From positions 37,346,802 to 37,410,801 of the forward strand of contig JAOWCC010000064.1 in the NCBI GenBank assembly GCA_030867875.1: a stretch of DNA of 64,000 nt. Direction: 5' to 3'. The translations under genes were made by a program, and so were the position numbers. Positions 25,101 through 31,010 of this stretch are shown piece after piece (within the stretch, counting starts at the first letter, position 1; the number at the start of each line of letters is the position of its first letter). The notes under the pieces are model-generated. The model was not told the DNA's origin. It searched no databases and saw only the letters and a program-made list of their open reading frames with translations. Source of the stretch: Actinernus sp. WN-2022. Lineage: Eukaryota > Cnidaria > Anthozoa > Actiniaria > Actinernidae.

Positions 25101-26295
25101 TTGTATGCCCCTCCTCTTCCATGTAAATATTTTTTGTGACCCCCCTCCTATATAAAAGGAAAATCAGAAAAGTATATGGTATCCTCAGTACTTCTGTCTT
25201 TTTTCTAAAGCAGGGCAGCAGCCAGCTGACCGAACGTTTAGACGAGGCAGGAATTGCGAACGCCGTTACTAGGAATAAAAAATATATACAAGTTCTCAAA
25301 TGGTATTTCCTGCATTTTGAGAGGCCTTTAGAACATTTCACATTTTTAAGACGAGGCCTTTTCCTCGTTTGCCTGTTTGCTCACTACGCTTCTGAAAAGT
25401 AGAAGGAATCGGATGAGATCCTCCTGGTAACTGTTCTAATTCATGTTTGAATATTGTCATCCCACATGGTTATTGTACGGCGGTAGGTACACTACGGCAG
25501 GGGGGTCCGGGGCTACGCTCTCCTGAAAAGTTTTGAACATCTAGGTCATCCTGAATTAGGCAACAATTAATGGGAAAAGACTCAGTAAAGAGGATAAATG
25601 CCAGCCTGTGTTTATTGGCTTAAAGTGCAAGTAGCGCCATAAAACAACATTAACTATTTTTGCTCCAAATTCTATTTCTGATATACTTCAGTTGTCTAAA
25701 TTAGTTTTCTTCGAGAGACTGGAGCAACAATTCAACTAGAATAAAAGTTGCCCGAATTGCGGGATTGATTCATCTTGTGATATCACAATTGAAAGCTACG
25801 GGATTGTATTGTAGTAGTTTTCTCTTGGGAGGGTTGTTGATTCATCTTATGACGTTACAGGGATCCACGAAAAGTATGCAAAATTAGGGATTAAATGTCA
25901 ATGTTAATACTTTTTTATGAGAAGCAAACACAATATAGTTATTTTTTGACATGATACTTGCACTTTAAAGGTAGCTATAGGTCGCCGCTCCTGCTCTATA
26001 TTTTAGAGTTACATGGGCACTAATCAAGTATAAAGCTCCCCACCATCAATAATCAATGGTCCATCCCAATGAATGTAAATGAGCTCATTAAACGTGCTTC
26101 TCCGCTAGCAGGGAAACCAGTGGTTTCCGAAATGGGTTGGGGATTATTGTGTGCGATTAAAAGCTGCCCGATTGCCTCACGTTTCTTTTCTTCGTCGCAC
26201 AGTGTATCAGGAAGTGGCTGATGGGAGAACAGAGTACATGTCCCACGTGTAGAGTCCACGCCCTCCTACCAGACGAGTTTCCTAGACTGAGGTGA
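960..26295 (+). CDS. TTC3-like: TTC3/DZIP3-type RING-H2 E3 ubiquitin ligase, C-terminal 939 residues (11 exons)
   Basis: Exons, rebuilt from splice sites and frame: 960-1169, 5175-6276, 7161-7360, 9553-9649, 11853-11956, 14118-14211, 15020-15136, 18057-18436, 18773-18890, 21252-21557, 26203-26295. Every junction has GT/AG and a matching phase, and the frame stays open to TGA at 26293. Domain order (window residue numbers): a conserved block before the large exon (1-70); a GLKQFF...FVVKGNIV-type block (about 98-120); an acidic/Ser-rich linker; a charged coiled coil (about 395-570); a Pro/Gln-rich linker (603-767); a helical block ending in EEIVASVADLVEAKRK; and a C-terminal RING-H2 finger (C884, C887, C902, H904, H907, C910, C922, C925) ending 14 residues before the stop. 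Coiled coil plus a CVICHED-type RING at the extreme C-terminus is the TTC3/DZIP3 layout, so the inferred job is E2 binding and substrate ubiquitination. TTC3-like and DZIP3-like cannot be told apart without the missing N-terminus. Confidence 0.85.
1182..1653. mobile_element. Foldback MITE with about 150-bp inverted arms
   Basis: The left arm (1182-1345) begins CTTAAAGTGC and is repeated as its reverse complement at about 1490-1653, ending GCACTTTAAG. Arms share the blocks ATAAGCCCTAGCCAG and GTTGCGTCTACGAG. No transposase frame is present. It lies 12 bp inside the intron after exon A. Elements at 25618-25970 and 29511-29942 share the CTTAAAG(T/C) terminus, so they may be one broad family. Confidence 0.8.
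1810..2150. repeat. Dispersed repeat rich in GTCAGGGAAAA motifs
   Basis: The motif GTCAGGGAAAAGTCAGGGAA recurs several times between 1836 and 2110. The outer ends (GGGTTGTCACAGG on the left, GGTGGCAACC on the right) are imperfect inverted repeats. This looks like a non-autonomous element. No coding content; confidence in its exact ends is low. Confidence 0.45.
2572..2730. mobile_element. Short hairpin MITE
   Basis: The left arm (2572-2625) and right arm (about 2680-2730) are inverted copies sharing TGCACAAAGGTTTTAATAT and CATGTATATGCTTCACTT-like ends, around a loop of about 50 bp. No coding potential. Confidence 0.7.
2818..4337. repeat. TIR element expanded into a satellite (about 100-bp and 86-bp units)
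   Basis: Terminal motif TAGAGCAGATTTTGTATGAG at 2818 reappears at about 2980 and, inverted, at 3372-3392. Between about 3050 and 3340 are three internal units of about 100 bp (GGTAACTCTGTAATTTGATT ... CCATTTCAATGTCACGGCAT). From about 3391 the right end alone is amplified as about 11 nearly identical 86-bp units ending CATACGAAATCTGCTCTA. Frames such as 2934-3377 minus are satellite frames, not genes. The family recurs at 9880-11412 in another intron of the same gene. Confidence 0.85.
4655..4800. mobile_element. MITE with TAGAGGGTTTTCAC termini and TAA target duplication
   Basis: The 14-bp TIRs are perfect (left 4655-4668, right 4787-4800) and both flanks read TAA (4652-4654 and 4801-4803), the 3-bp duplication typical of PIF/Harbinger elements. 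The interior carries a TGACGTCA palindrome (4670-4677) and inverted CCGCCATGTTGG / CCAACATGGCCGCC segments. Confidence 0.8.
4801..5174. other. Intron remainder before the large ligase exon
   Basis: No gene, repeat or RNA feature recognised until the branch/polypyrimidine region (about 5140-5174) of the large exon, which is C/T rich and ends TTTTGCATTCAG. Confidence 0.5.
5175..6276 (+). CDS. TTC3-like: Ligase exon B (large exon: conserved block, linker, start of coiled coil)
   Basis: Acceptor TTGCATTCAG ends at 5174 and donor GTCAGT starts at 6277. G5175 completes the Ser from exon A, then 367 codons follow; the ATG at 5176 is internal, not the start. The N-terminal third holds the conserved GLKQFFVNSGQFVVKGNIV block. 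The middle is Ser/Pro/acidic and probably disordered. The end has paired KGVQTQ and KGVMTD motifs, then a Lys/Glu/Gln-rich heptad region that begins the coiled coil. Confidence 0.9.
6277..7160. repeat. Ligase intron with a three-copy tandem repeat
   Basis: At 6648-6897 an 86-bp unit (ATGGTGAGACAATCTGTATA ... GGGGTGGGGAGGTCAGTGA) occurs three times with few differences. The open frame 6559-6807 is a by-product of it. Nothing else recognised. Confidence 0.75.
7161..7360 (+). CDS. TTC3-like: Ligase exon C (coiled coil)
   Basis: Acceptor TTTTTTTCTTAG ends at 7160 and donor GTAAGT starts at 7361; phase 0 in, phase 2 out. Encodes 66 codons of strongly charged coiled coil (KLAKEIQSTKQDVKLELNKL onward, ending AAEDELSTEK-like). 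Its last two bases (AA) join A9553 to complete Lys. Confidence 0.85.
7395..9035 (+). mobile_element. Degenerate 5'-truncated LINE (CR1/L2/Jockey-like reverse transcriptase) inside an intron
   Basis: Broken frames in one order read as a non-LTR reverse transcriptase: 7428-7652 (LDNIPCRLVKEAA ... AKVTPIYK), 7649-7942 (NNYRPISVLS; FQSGFRPFNSTTTDLL; FSKAFDTVDH), the catalytic YADD at 8071-8082, then 8160-8835 with the C-terminal NRAARVITKQGYD and LCNGLPNYMRR-type blocks. Frameshifts lie near 7650, 7940, 8100-8160 and 8400. The endonuclease and first ORF are absent. The non-coding 3' end runs to about 9035 (AATAAAGTTTCTCTCTC). It is inactive and lies sense to the host gene, in the intron between exons C and D. 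Confidence 0.85.
9123..9236. mobile_element. Hairpin MITE
   Basis: Left arm (GTAATCTACGG ... AAGTGAACAAGTTGCACCGT) and right arm (ACGGTGCAACTTGTTCACTT ... GTAATCTAC) are near-perfect inverted repeats of about 45 bp around a 25-bp spacer. No coding potential. Confidence 0.75.
9553..9649 (+). CDS. TTC3-like: Ligase exon D (97-nt coiled-coil exon)
   Basis: This small exon was found because exons C (ends phase 2) and E (starts phase 0) could not be joined directly. Acceptor TTTTCGTAG ends at 9552 and donor GTGTGT starts at 9650. One base plus 32 codons gives AKWNTDVIQKGEAIKKMTT and a Gln/Glu-rich end, with charged heptads fitting the surrounding coiled coil. The 97-nt length is exactly what restores the phase. 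Overlapping open frames on either strand are shadows. Confidence 0.75.
9690..9879. repeat. Dispersed repeat copy
   Basis: Shares the core TATCCGAGAAGACGTGAGG and GTCTAACCATTTGCAG with the copy at about 235-296. No open frame of note. Confidence 0.5.
9880..11412. repeat. About 100-bp satellite, around 14 units, same family as 2818-4337
   Basis: Begins with the family terminus GAGTGGGACAAACTACGGCA (9894) and then repeats a 99-101-bp unit (GATTTGAGTTGGATCAAAAA ... CCATTTCAATGTCACGGCAT ... GTATTGTAACTTACTGTAC). Two variants alternate: GATTTGAGTTGGATCAAAAA and TAATTTGATTGGATCAGAAA types. The right terminal inverted end is missing and the last units decay near 11,400. Minus-strand frames at 10273-11210 are satellite frames. 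Confidence 0.85.
11413..11852. repeat. Intron remainder with a dispersed repeat
   Basis: About 11515-11735 resembles 30040-30230: both carry TTTGCCATCCTTCATCAAAA or its TTTACC variant, followed by a CAGA/CCAG segment and a TTTTTGTC tract. No coding content. Exon E follows ATTCTGTCTTAG. Confidence 0.45.
11853..11956 (+). CDS. TTC3-like: Ligase exon E
   Basis: Acceptor TTCTGTCTTAG ends at 11852 and donor GTAAGT starts at 11957; phase 0 in, phase 2 out. Encodes 34 codons (TKLLELRRDVGLRFLERALQ, then EASITMTNVAAYKS) and the first two bases of Arg. Predicted helical, closing the coiled coil. Confidence 0.85.
11957..13338. repeat. Ligase intron: hairpin-rich segment and a three-copy repeat
   Basis: About 12140-12210 has an inverted pair (GTTTTATCAGGTTTAAAAAC / TTTTTAGACCTGATAAAA). 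About 12586-12850 is a roughly 91-bp unit in three copies sharing ATGGCTTCACTTGACGAT and TGCTGACCTATCCCATACT. Simple (CAA)n and (TTTA)n tracts lie at 13137-13195. No gene recognised. Confidence 0.6.
13339..14004. mobile_element. TIR element carrying a 27-bp minisatellite (about 18 copies)
   Basis: The outer arms are inverted: left ATTACCGTTTTCGTTGAAGT and CTGAAAGTTTCAAGTCTCGT, right the reverse complement ending at GGCAATAAC (14004). At about 13397-13883 a 27-bp unit (CATTTAGCCGACTGTCCATC plus AACATTG) repeats about 18 times with C/G alternation in GCCGAC/GCGGAC. The unit starts with the innermost arm sequence (TTGCATTTAGCCGAC), so the array appears to have grown from the arm. The unit is a multiple of 3, which explains the long open frames on both strands (13342-13881 and 13395-13895); these are not genes. 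Confidence 0.85.
14118..14211 (+). CDS. TTC3-like: Ligase exon F
   Basis: Acceptor GTTGTTTCAG ends at 14117 and donor GTGCAT starts at 14212. One base completes the Arg from exon E, followed by 31 codons (GPAIPSAKLEELIASWRTYA, then NETHQKIIQCK); phase 0 out. The donor is weak but the frame and phase agree. Confidence 0.8.
14319..14403. mobile_element. Hairpin MITE with inverted GACGTCA and CCATCTTGG motifs
   Basis: Left GCCGCCATCTTGGATCTTAT followed by TGACGTCA (14339-14346) is mirrored by TGACGTCA (14378-14385) and ATCCAAGATGGCGGC. Spacer about 30 bp. Confidence 0.75.
14434..14917. mobile_element. Foldback element with left arm tandemly triplicated
   Basis: Ends are inverted (ACTAGTATCAGGAGCCCATT at 14434 against AATGGGCTCCTGCTAGTAT ending at 14917). 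Inside the left arm an 86-bp unit (CATTACCAGGAGCGTACCTA ... GATGTGGCTATTTATAG) occurs three times, at 14451, 14537 and 14623. The right arm (about 14833-14917) has one diverged inverted copy. Confidence 0.75.
15020..15136 (+). CDS. TTC3-like: Ligase exon G (its 3' end is the seed of the 93-bp array)
   Basis: Acceptor TTTCCGGCAG ends at 15019 and donor GTAGGT starts at 15137; phase 0 at both ends. Encodes 39 codons (TSFDGQIQELKNGRVLSSLP, then QLAIPGPSQYPGPPILQPM), the start of the Pro/Gln-rich linker. The last 39 nt and the donor are identical to part of every unit of the array downstream. Reading through the donor gives VGVV and then a stop. Confidence 0.85.
15098..17705. repeat. 93-bp tandem array, about 28 copies, each with a copy of an exon tail and 5' splice site
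   Basis: The unit is 39 nt of exon G (CCTTCACAATACCCAGGACC ... CAGCCCATG), the donor GTAGGT, and about 54 nt of intron (GTGGTGTAGGGAGCGGATTA ... GGGGAGTGAGGGGAGC). Spacing is 93 bp (15098, 15191, 15283 in a copy one base short, and so on). Copies are nearly identical. A variant pair with GTAGGTGACTGTGGTG and GTAGGTTTTTATTGTATT occurs twice about 460 bp apart (near 16730-16820 and 17195-17285), so a block of about five units was itself duplicated. No strong acceptor is visible inside the unit. Confidence 0.95.
17706..18056. other. Unique intron sequence
   Basis: Open frames at 17737-17995 on both strands show no recognisable family and overlap each other; treated as chance. The sequence ends in the acceptor GTTTGTGTTTAG of exon H. 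Confidence 0.5.
18057..18436 (+). CDS. TTC3-like: Ligase exon H (Pro/Gln/Ala-rich linker)
   Basis: Acceptor TTTGTGTTTAG ends at 18056 and donor GTATTA starts at 18437; phase 0 in, phase 2 out. Encodes 126 codons. The middle contains loose repeats of VAPQGPKM / LPQGPKMAPQ type, low complexity and probably disordered. The C-terminal part (SFEKIMLRLSTMYPYFSR) looks like a helix leading into exon I. Overlapping frame 18040-18222 is a shadow. Confidence 0.85.
18530..18735. repeat. Dispersed repeat inside a short intron
   Basis: Contains GGGCTAGTGCTCGAAACGTC and AACACTAGTTTTTACAGG. Parts recur at 30475-30640 (TATGCTAACCGCCGTGGG inverted, and CCAACACTAGTTTTTACC direct). The frame 18543-18899 joins this repeat to exon I and is not a protein as such. 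Confidence 0.6.
18773..18890 (+). CDS. TTC3-like: Ligase exon I (conserved helical block before the RING)
   Basis: Acceptor TTTTGTCTTAAG ends at 18772 and donor GTATTG starts at 18891. One base completes Arg, then 39 codons (SELTGFIKEVRQNKHGTLTG, then LSLEEIVASVADLVEAKRK); phase 0 out. A helical block of this kind upstream of the RING is expected in TTC3/DZIP3 proteins. Its last 11-13 nt and donor are repeated in the array downstream. Confidence 0.9.
18879..20500. repeat. 109-110-bp tandem array, about 15 copies, with exon tail, 5' splice site and MITE arm
   Basis: The unit contains the exon I tail CAAAGAGAAAG, the donor GTATT, about 30 nt of intron (CTAGAAGGCACGCAATATGT), and the arm of a MITE (CTTAAGCCTGGTTCACACTA then GCGACACAAGCAA). 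Two subfamilies lie in blocks: GATACACAGACGCAG before about 19600 and CATACACAGACGAAG after. The first unit sits on the true splice site. Confidence 0.9.
20501..20630. mobile_element. Right end of the MITE that seeded the 109-bp array
   Basis: GTCGCTAGTGAAAACAAGAC then TTAAG (about 20602-20626) is the inverted counterpart of the CTTAAGCCTGGTTCACACTA terminus in each array unit. Small frames here are chance. Confidence 0.55.
20631..21251. other. Intron remainder
   Basis: ACAAACACCGAGAAAACAAT at about 20884 resembles the arm of the hairpin at 47751-47890. Nothing else recognised before the acceptor CTATTTGCAG. Confidence 0.45.
21252..21557 (+). CDS. TTC3-like: Ligase exon J (linker and first half of RING-H2)
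   Basis: Acceptor CTATTTGCAG ends at 21251 and donor GTAAGA starts at 21558; phase 0 at both ends. It encodes 102 codons: a Pro/Asn/Gln linker, then LELDEDDPCVICHEDMNSN and LECGHKYHSP. These supply five of the eight zinc ligands (Cys, Cys, Cys, His, His). Reading on past the donor gives a protein lacking the last three ligands, so the exon at 26203 is required. Confidence 0.92.
21598..22306. repeat. 24-bp minisatellite (CATTCACATGCACATACAAC core), about 28 copies
   Basis: Starts about 40 bp after exon J. The unit is CAGACATTCACATGCACATA plus CAAC, with degenerate, shorter units at the left edge (to about 21820) and C/T variation (GCACAT/GTACAT). The unit is a multiple of 3 and lacks stops in several frames, giving long repeat-peptide frames on both strands between 21764 and 22381; these are not genes. 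Confidence 0.9.
22325..22514. mobile_element. MITE with TTTAGTATATACCAC termini
   Basis: Perfect 15-bp TIRs: TTTAGTATATACCAC at 22325 and GTGGTATATACTAAA ending at 22514. The interior has CTCTGATTGGCTACTGAAAC and inverted GTGAATAT / ATATTCAC pieces. No coding content. Confidence 0.75.
22563..22900. repeat. About 111-bp unit in three tandem copies
   Basis: The unit begins TATAGTAAAACGCATACTAA and contains AACCAGACATTCACACACAC, related to the neighbouring 24-bp minisatellite, and GGTTCACACTAGCACCTAAG. Copies start at 22563, 22674 and 22784. The frame 22545-22775 is repeat-derived. Confidence 0.85.
22901..23813. other. Intron segment with a partial repeat copy
   Basis: About 23250-23440 shares blocks with the element at 51019-51799 (CCATATCCTGGAAAGTGA, GGAAACTAATTAAGCGCTCG, TTCTTCGAATTTATGAGAGT), so it is an older partial copy. 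No gene recognised. Confidence 0.5.
23814..23904. mobile_element. 91-bp hairpin MITE with CTAGCCTGC termini and perfect 8-bp target duplication
   Basis: The arms (CTAGCCTGCGTACAGCATCC ...) are inverted repeats meeting near 23860. GCGTTTGG flanks both sides (23806-23813 and 23905-23912). An 8-bp duplication suits the hAT superfamily. The termini match the element at 51019-51799. Confidence 0.85.
23913..25617. other. Long intron segment without recognised gene
   Basis: A run of 19 G lies at 24750-24768. The frame 25136-25402 (88 codons) and overlapping minus frames at 24883-25341 match nothing recognised; the plus frame contains GSSQLTERLDEAGIANAVTR, which reads protein-like, but no splice or repeat evidence supports it. 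Confidence 0.4.
25618..25970. mobile_element. MITE with CTTAAAGTGCAAGTA termini
   Basis: Left CTTAAAGTGCAAGTA (25619-25633) and right TACTTGCACTTTAAAG (ending 25970) are inverted. No coding potential. Confidence 0.7.
26203..26295 (+). CDS. TTC3-like: Ligase terminal exon K (second half of RING-H2, stop)
   Basis: Acceptor TTCTTCGTCGCACAG ends at 26202; TGA is at 26293-26295. Thirty codons: CIRKWLMGEQSTCPTCRVHA then LLPDEFPRLR. The first residue is the sixth zinc ligand, directly continuing HSP of exon J, and CPTC supplies the last two. This exon lies 4.6 kb from exon J behind repeats and is too short to appear as an obvious open frame. Exact domain continuity across the junction makes it secure. 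Confidence 0.92.
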   Translation, partial: CIRKWLMGEQSTCPTCRVHALLPDEFPRLR

Positions 26296-27689
26296 CCAGG
26301 ACCTCTGCAGCCTCTGTCAGACATCGCTTCGTGCGTACCAGAACTTTGAATAATAATCAAACTGTAGATTTCGTGAGCATTTGAATGGTTTAGGCGCCCA
26401 AACAGCTAATCAGAAACACGCTGGAATGGGTGACGGCAACCAATACGCAACAAGAAGTCACATGGTTCGCGTAAATATATAAAGTTCCGTAATACTTGAT
26501 CTAGGTGCCAACTACTCTGCAAGTACATAACGAAACTTATTATGCAGCGAAATAATATCGCGACCTATGATTGGTCAAATGGCGGTCCATAACTTCCCGT
26601 ACAGACCTCCGGCTACTTCCGGTCGCAAAGAAAACGAAGATGCTACATAATAAACAGCTTATTAACATCGTTTGCTCGGTGAATAAACCTTTGTTTAAAG
26701 CTGAACAAAGGGCACGGCTTCCAGCAATGGCGGACAGGATTTTACCGGTAAACTCTCCTAAAAGTTGTGGTTTAAGATGCCCATTTGGGAATATTTTTTA
26801 CTATTTCGGATATTTCTAATACTGATTGACCTATAGACACTGAAAAAGTGGCAAATCGAAATGGTAAATTTTCGTCGTAGTGGCACTTTAAGGCAGCTGT
26901 GTAAAATAGGAAACCTTCCTTGTTTAACTATCCCTTTATTTTTCTTCGCCACTGGCATCAAGAAATGAGAGAATACCGAGAGAGGTTCTGTCGCCGTCCC
27001 TTAGGGATTGAGTTGTCAATCTATGGAGGGCCAGCTGAAACAAAATTATCAAGGCAAATTGTCAGAACTAATTTTATAGCACTAGTTACACAAACTTGGG
27101 AGCACGATAGGAACCATTTTAAATTGTGTAATATTGATGCACGTGCACTCCATGCCATGAAGTGTCAACTTTTGACATCCTAAAAATACTACGCATCGAT
27201 TCCAAAAAGAAATTTAGTCGCTGCTTCTATACCCTGGATTAAATTGCTATAGGTAATATTAGGTTGCATCCAACATGACAGTCATATCGTGGAGAAGGAC
27301 GGGCATTTCTAAATCAAGATATGGATGAATTGTAGCGTAAAATAGGCTCGAGTACTGCCCAGTGAAGCCGGACGCCGTACGGGATACCTTTTCCCGACAT
27401 TGGCCTGTCTTTAGGACTTTACAGTCACGATATAAAGTAAGCAGTTTTGTATTTTTATTTACTTATATTAATCGCTTAAGTTTTATTTGTTATAAGAAAA
27501 CATAAAATGAATAAATTGGTGTCCTCGGCTCTGTTGTATTCAACGTGCTGTGTGAGTTATCTTATAGTTAATTACGTGACGGGAAATTACTATTCACCTT
27601 TTCAGCATTTTCAAGAGTGTCGGCGTCAACTGACATTTTGGAGCTCTCGATTATCTTTTGTCCTGCGACGTTCATATAAAAAAAGCAAA
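26296..27689. other. 3' flank of the ligase gene
   Basis: AATAAA at 26649-26654 and 26682-26687 are possible polyadenylation signals, though this stretch also looks repeat-derived (GTGGCACTTTAAGGCAG near 26880 resembles MITE termini seen elsewhere). The frames 26571-26819 and 26920-27183 are not recognised as protein families. Confidence 0.4.
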
Positions 27690-28915
27690 AGCATACTAGA
27701 CGTATTCTATTGCAAATCCAGCAATCTGATTGGTTCTCTACTCGCTATCTTATTATACAAATAGTGTGTCCATCGAGGAACTGTCGGCTGATAGTTGCCC
27801 GCGGAAATTTGATTTTCTTAAAACAAATATAAGCCCGAGAACGCAGTTCGAGATATGCTAGTTTTAAGAACATCCAATTTCCAAGGGAAACTGTCAGCCG
27901 ATAGTACCGAGACAAACACACACACTATTTGTCGTTATTGTTCATCACAAAATTGTTTTCTGCTTTCAGCGGGTACTATTATACAAATAGACTGTGTCCG
28001 TCGAGGAACTATTATACAAATAGACTGTGTCCGTCGAGGAACTATCGGCTGATAGTTGCTCGCGGAAATTTGATGTTCTTAAAACAAATATAAGCCCGAG
28101 AACGCAGTTTGAGATATGCTAGTTTTAAGAACATCAAATTTCCAAGGGAAGCTATCAGCTGATAGTTCCGAGACAAACACAGTCTATTTGTCGTTATTGT
28201 TCATCACAAAATCGTCTTCCGCTCTCAGCGGGCACTATTATACAAATAGACTGTGTCCGTCGAGAAACTATCGGCTGATAGTTGCCCGCGGAAATTTGAT
28301 GTTCTTAAAACAAATATAAGCCCGAGAACGAAGTTCGAGGGCTTATATGCTAGTTTTAAGAACATCAAATTTCCAAGGGAACTATCAGCCGATAGTTCCG
28401 AGACAAACAGTCTATTTGTCGTTATTGTTCAACACAAAATTGTCTTTCGTGCTCAGCGGGCACTATTATACAAATAGACTGTGTCCGTCGAGGAACTATC
28501 GGCTGATAGTTGCCCGCGGACATTTGATGTTCTTAAAACAAATAGAAGCCCGAGAACGAAGTTCGAGGGCTTATATGCTAGTTTTAAGAACATCAAATTT
28601 CCAAGGGAAACTATCAGCCGATAGTTCCGAGACAAACACAGTCTATTTGTCGTTATTGTTCATCACAAAATCGTCTTCCGCTCTCAGTGGGCACTATCGC
28701 CTGATAGTTTTCATCCGCGGACGACAACTATCACGTCACGTGATCGCTTTTAGCCAATGAGCGCGCGCCAAAATTTTGTGGTGAACTATAACACCTGATA
28801 GTTTTCATCCGCGGACGACAACTATCACGTCACGTGATCGGTTTTAGCCAATGAGCGCGCGCCACAATTTTGTGGTGAACTATAAACTGTGATATAGTGA
28901 GTAGCGAATGTCCAA
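27690..28915. repeat. Tandem array of about 240-bp palindromic units within a TIR-like element
   Basis: Each unit has GAACTATCGGCTGATAGTTG, AATTTGATGTTCTTAAAACA, the inverse TTTTAAGAACATCAAATTTC, then CTATCAGCCGATAGTTCC and ACAAATAGACTGTGTCCGTC. About four units span 27765-28690. A 110-bp segment with TCACGTCACGTGATCG and CCAATGAGCGCGCGCC follows in two copies (28690-28880). Flanks AGCAATCTGATTGGTTCTCT (27720) and GTGATATAGTGAGTAGCGAA (28891) resemble 2345-2400. Frames 27855-28760 are repeat-derived. Confidence 0.75.
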
Positions 28916-28989
28916 TGACAATCCCCATTATATCTGCAATTCCCAGATTTCGAGCAATCGGAAGCCATGATAGATTTATCCTGGACGGA

Positions 28990-29365
28990 AGACCCTGGGG
29001 CCAGATTCACGGAACTTTTCCTAAGACATGTCATAAGATATAAATTTTGTGACTGTCCTACGAGATGTCGTAAATGCGATTCAGCAACTCTGTCCTAGAG
29101 TACTCCTAAGATGTTCTCAGGTAAGACATCTCTTACGTTTGCAGCCTCCGTGAAATTATCGATTACAATGAAAACGCCAATCAGCGCTGGCCTTATTTAT
29201 GGCCTAATTAATATTTATGTTCTTTAAAATGGCTGCGGACGCAAAGAGGCGAAGGCCCAATTTTACCAAACAAGAAATAGTGGTTTTGGTAGAAACCGTA
29301 CAAAGTAGGAAAACAATTATTAATAGCAAGGAAGACTGGTTTAATTTCGAAGAATATCGTATGTG
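28990..29365 (+). mobile_element. Fragment of a Harbinger-like element with a Myb/MADF-like protein start
   Basis: From ATG at about 29230 the frame reads MAADAKRRRPNFTKQEIVVL then VETVQSRKTIINSK, the start of a Myb/SANT-like (NAIF1/MADF-type) DNA-binding domain found in PIF/Harbinger elements and derived genes; it then decays. The upstream 240 bp begins GGGGCCAGATTCACGGAAC and repeats CTAAGACATGTC / GTAAGACATCTC motifs, as near a transposon end. No downstream transposase seen. Confidence 0.5.
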
Positions 29366-29510
29366 GGAAAGTTCTCAAATTTGCGATTGAAAAATCAGTT
29401 TTGTTTTCTCCATTTCCGATTGGCTGGATGGTGGCTTCTCTGAGTTTTCACAGAAAAAAGAGCCAACAGCATAAATATGTTTCTAGGTGTAGTTCGGACT
29501 GTAGACATCT

Positions 29511-29942
29511 CTTAAAGCACTTATAAAGTGTATATGAATTTAAAATATTTTTTCCCAATTTGCCAAACTATTTTTAACTAAGATAAAAAAAAAAATCCTT
29601 GTCGAAAGTTTACTCAATCCCACTTTTAGTCCGTATCGTTCTGACTAAATGATGCGACAATTTTGGTTAAAATTTCGCGCCGTCAAAGCAAATAAATTAA
29701 GCCTGTGACGTCAGTTGATTTGCTTTTCACACTGTAAACAAAAGTGTCTGCAAATCAACTGACGTCACAATTGCGTCCCAGATCCCATAAAATCTGTCGC
29801 ATGAAATTGGGTTCAACACGTCACGGAAAACTGTTTTGCCGCGATTTATTTTTCTTTCCTAAAACTCTTGGGATTATATAACTGTAAATAAGTTTCTCTT
29901 AAAATATATTTAAAAAAAAAATCAATTCATATGCACTTTAAG
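29511..29942. mobile_element. MITE with CTTAAAG termini and a nested TGACGTCA palindrome
   Basis: Left CTTAAAGCAC...TATATGAATT and right AATTCATATGCACTTTAAG are inverted. The centre has a second inverted pair, GTGACGTCAGTTGATTTGC (29704) and GCAAATCAACTGACGTCAC (29750-29768). No coding content. Confidence 0.7.
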
Positions 29943-31010
29943 GCATATTCAAGCAAAATCGTAAGTGAGGGAGGCTCATTGCCGCAGAACAATGGATTCC
30001 ACTGATTGGTGACTAACATTAAATTGGATCACAAAAGCTTAATATTCTAGAAACTTTATTTCGGTTACAGTTTGCTCCGCTTAATTTCTCAAGCAGTATT
30101 TTTCATCCAATCGAATCTTTACCATCCTTCATCAAAATTTTCTCCAGTCGATATCTGTAAAGCCTGAGTTAGGTTTTTTTTTTTTTTTTGTCGTGATATA
30201 AAGGTAACGACTGCCCCTGTAAGCAAACTAAGATTGGTGGTGAAAAAAATCGATACGGTCACTGAGAGGGAAGTCAGTATATTGGCGGCCTTTGCATTGA
30301 GGTGGCATTATAACCATATGCGGGTCAGATGAATCAAGCACCGGGAGTCTGGTTGTTTATTTGTACGGTTTGAGTTACTCGAAAAGAAAGAGCTCCAGTC
30401 ACGTGCAGGGTCGCCGCAGTAAAATAAATGCTTTAGATGCACGAAACATTTGTTTTAAACGCTGATCAATTAAAAGTCGATTAAGGTATGCTAACCGCCG
30501 TGGGAAGTGAGCAGCAGTTTATAACCGGTCAGAGTGCTAATAAAGGCGAACTGCTCCATGTTTAGTTGATTAATAATTCAGTGTTTATATATCTTCCTCG
30601 CCGATGCAGACCAACACTAGTTTTTACCGAGGCATTAGTCCGGCATCCATTGCAAAATTTCTTGTCAGCTTGTGATAGTTTTATACTTTTTATATACCAC
30701 TGCATGATCAAGTGGCCCCAAGGCATATGCGAAAAATACCGACACGATAATAGATACTTCAACCGTTAGATTCCGTTTTAGGACCTGTTACTGATAATCG
30801 ACCGTGGCCATGGGAAGTGGCTTACTTTCGAAGCGACCACTACACCCGGTGATGTTTCTAAAAACCTTTGTTCCTCAGTCAAATCGTTACGTTTATTTTT
30901 GGAACCTCTCCACGACCGTAACCCGAGTATCGGGCTTTTTATCAAGGAAAAGGAAAGCTTGATCGCAGGTTATAGTGAACGGCGTAGCCGCCATACTAGT
31001 CCAATACTCC
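29943..31010. repeat. Repeat-rich intergenic DNA
   Basis: About 30040-30230 is related to 11515-11735. About 30475-30640 is related to 18600-18735. The small frames 30562-30769 and 30899-31138 are not recognised. Confidence 0.5.
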
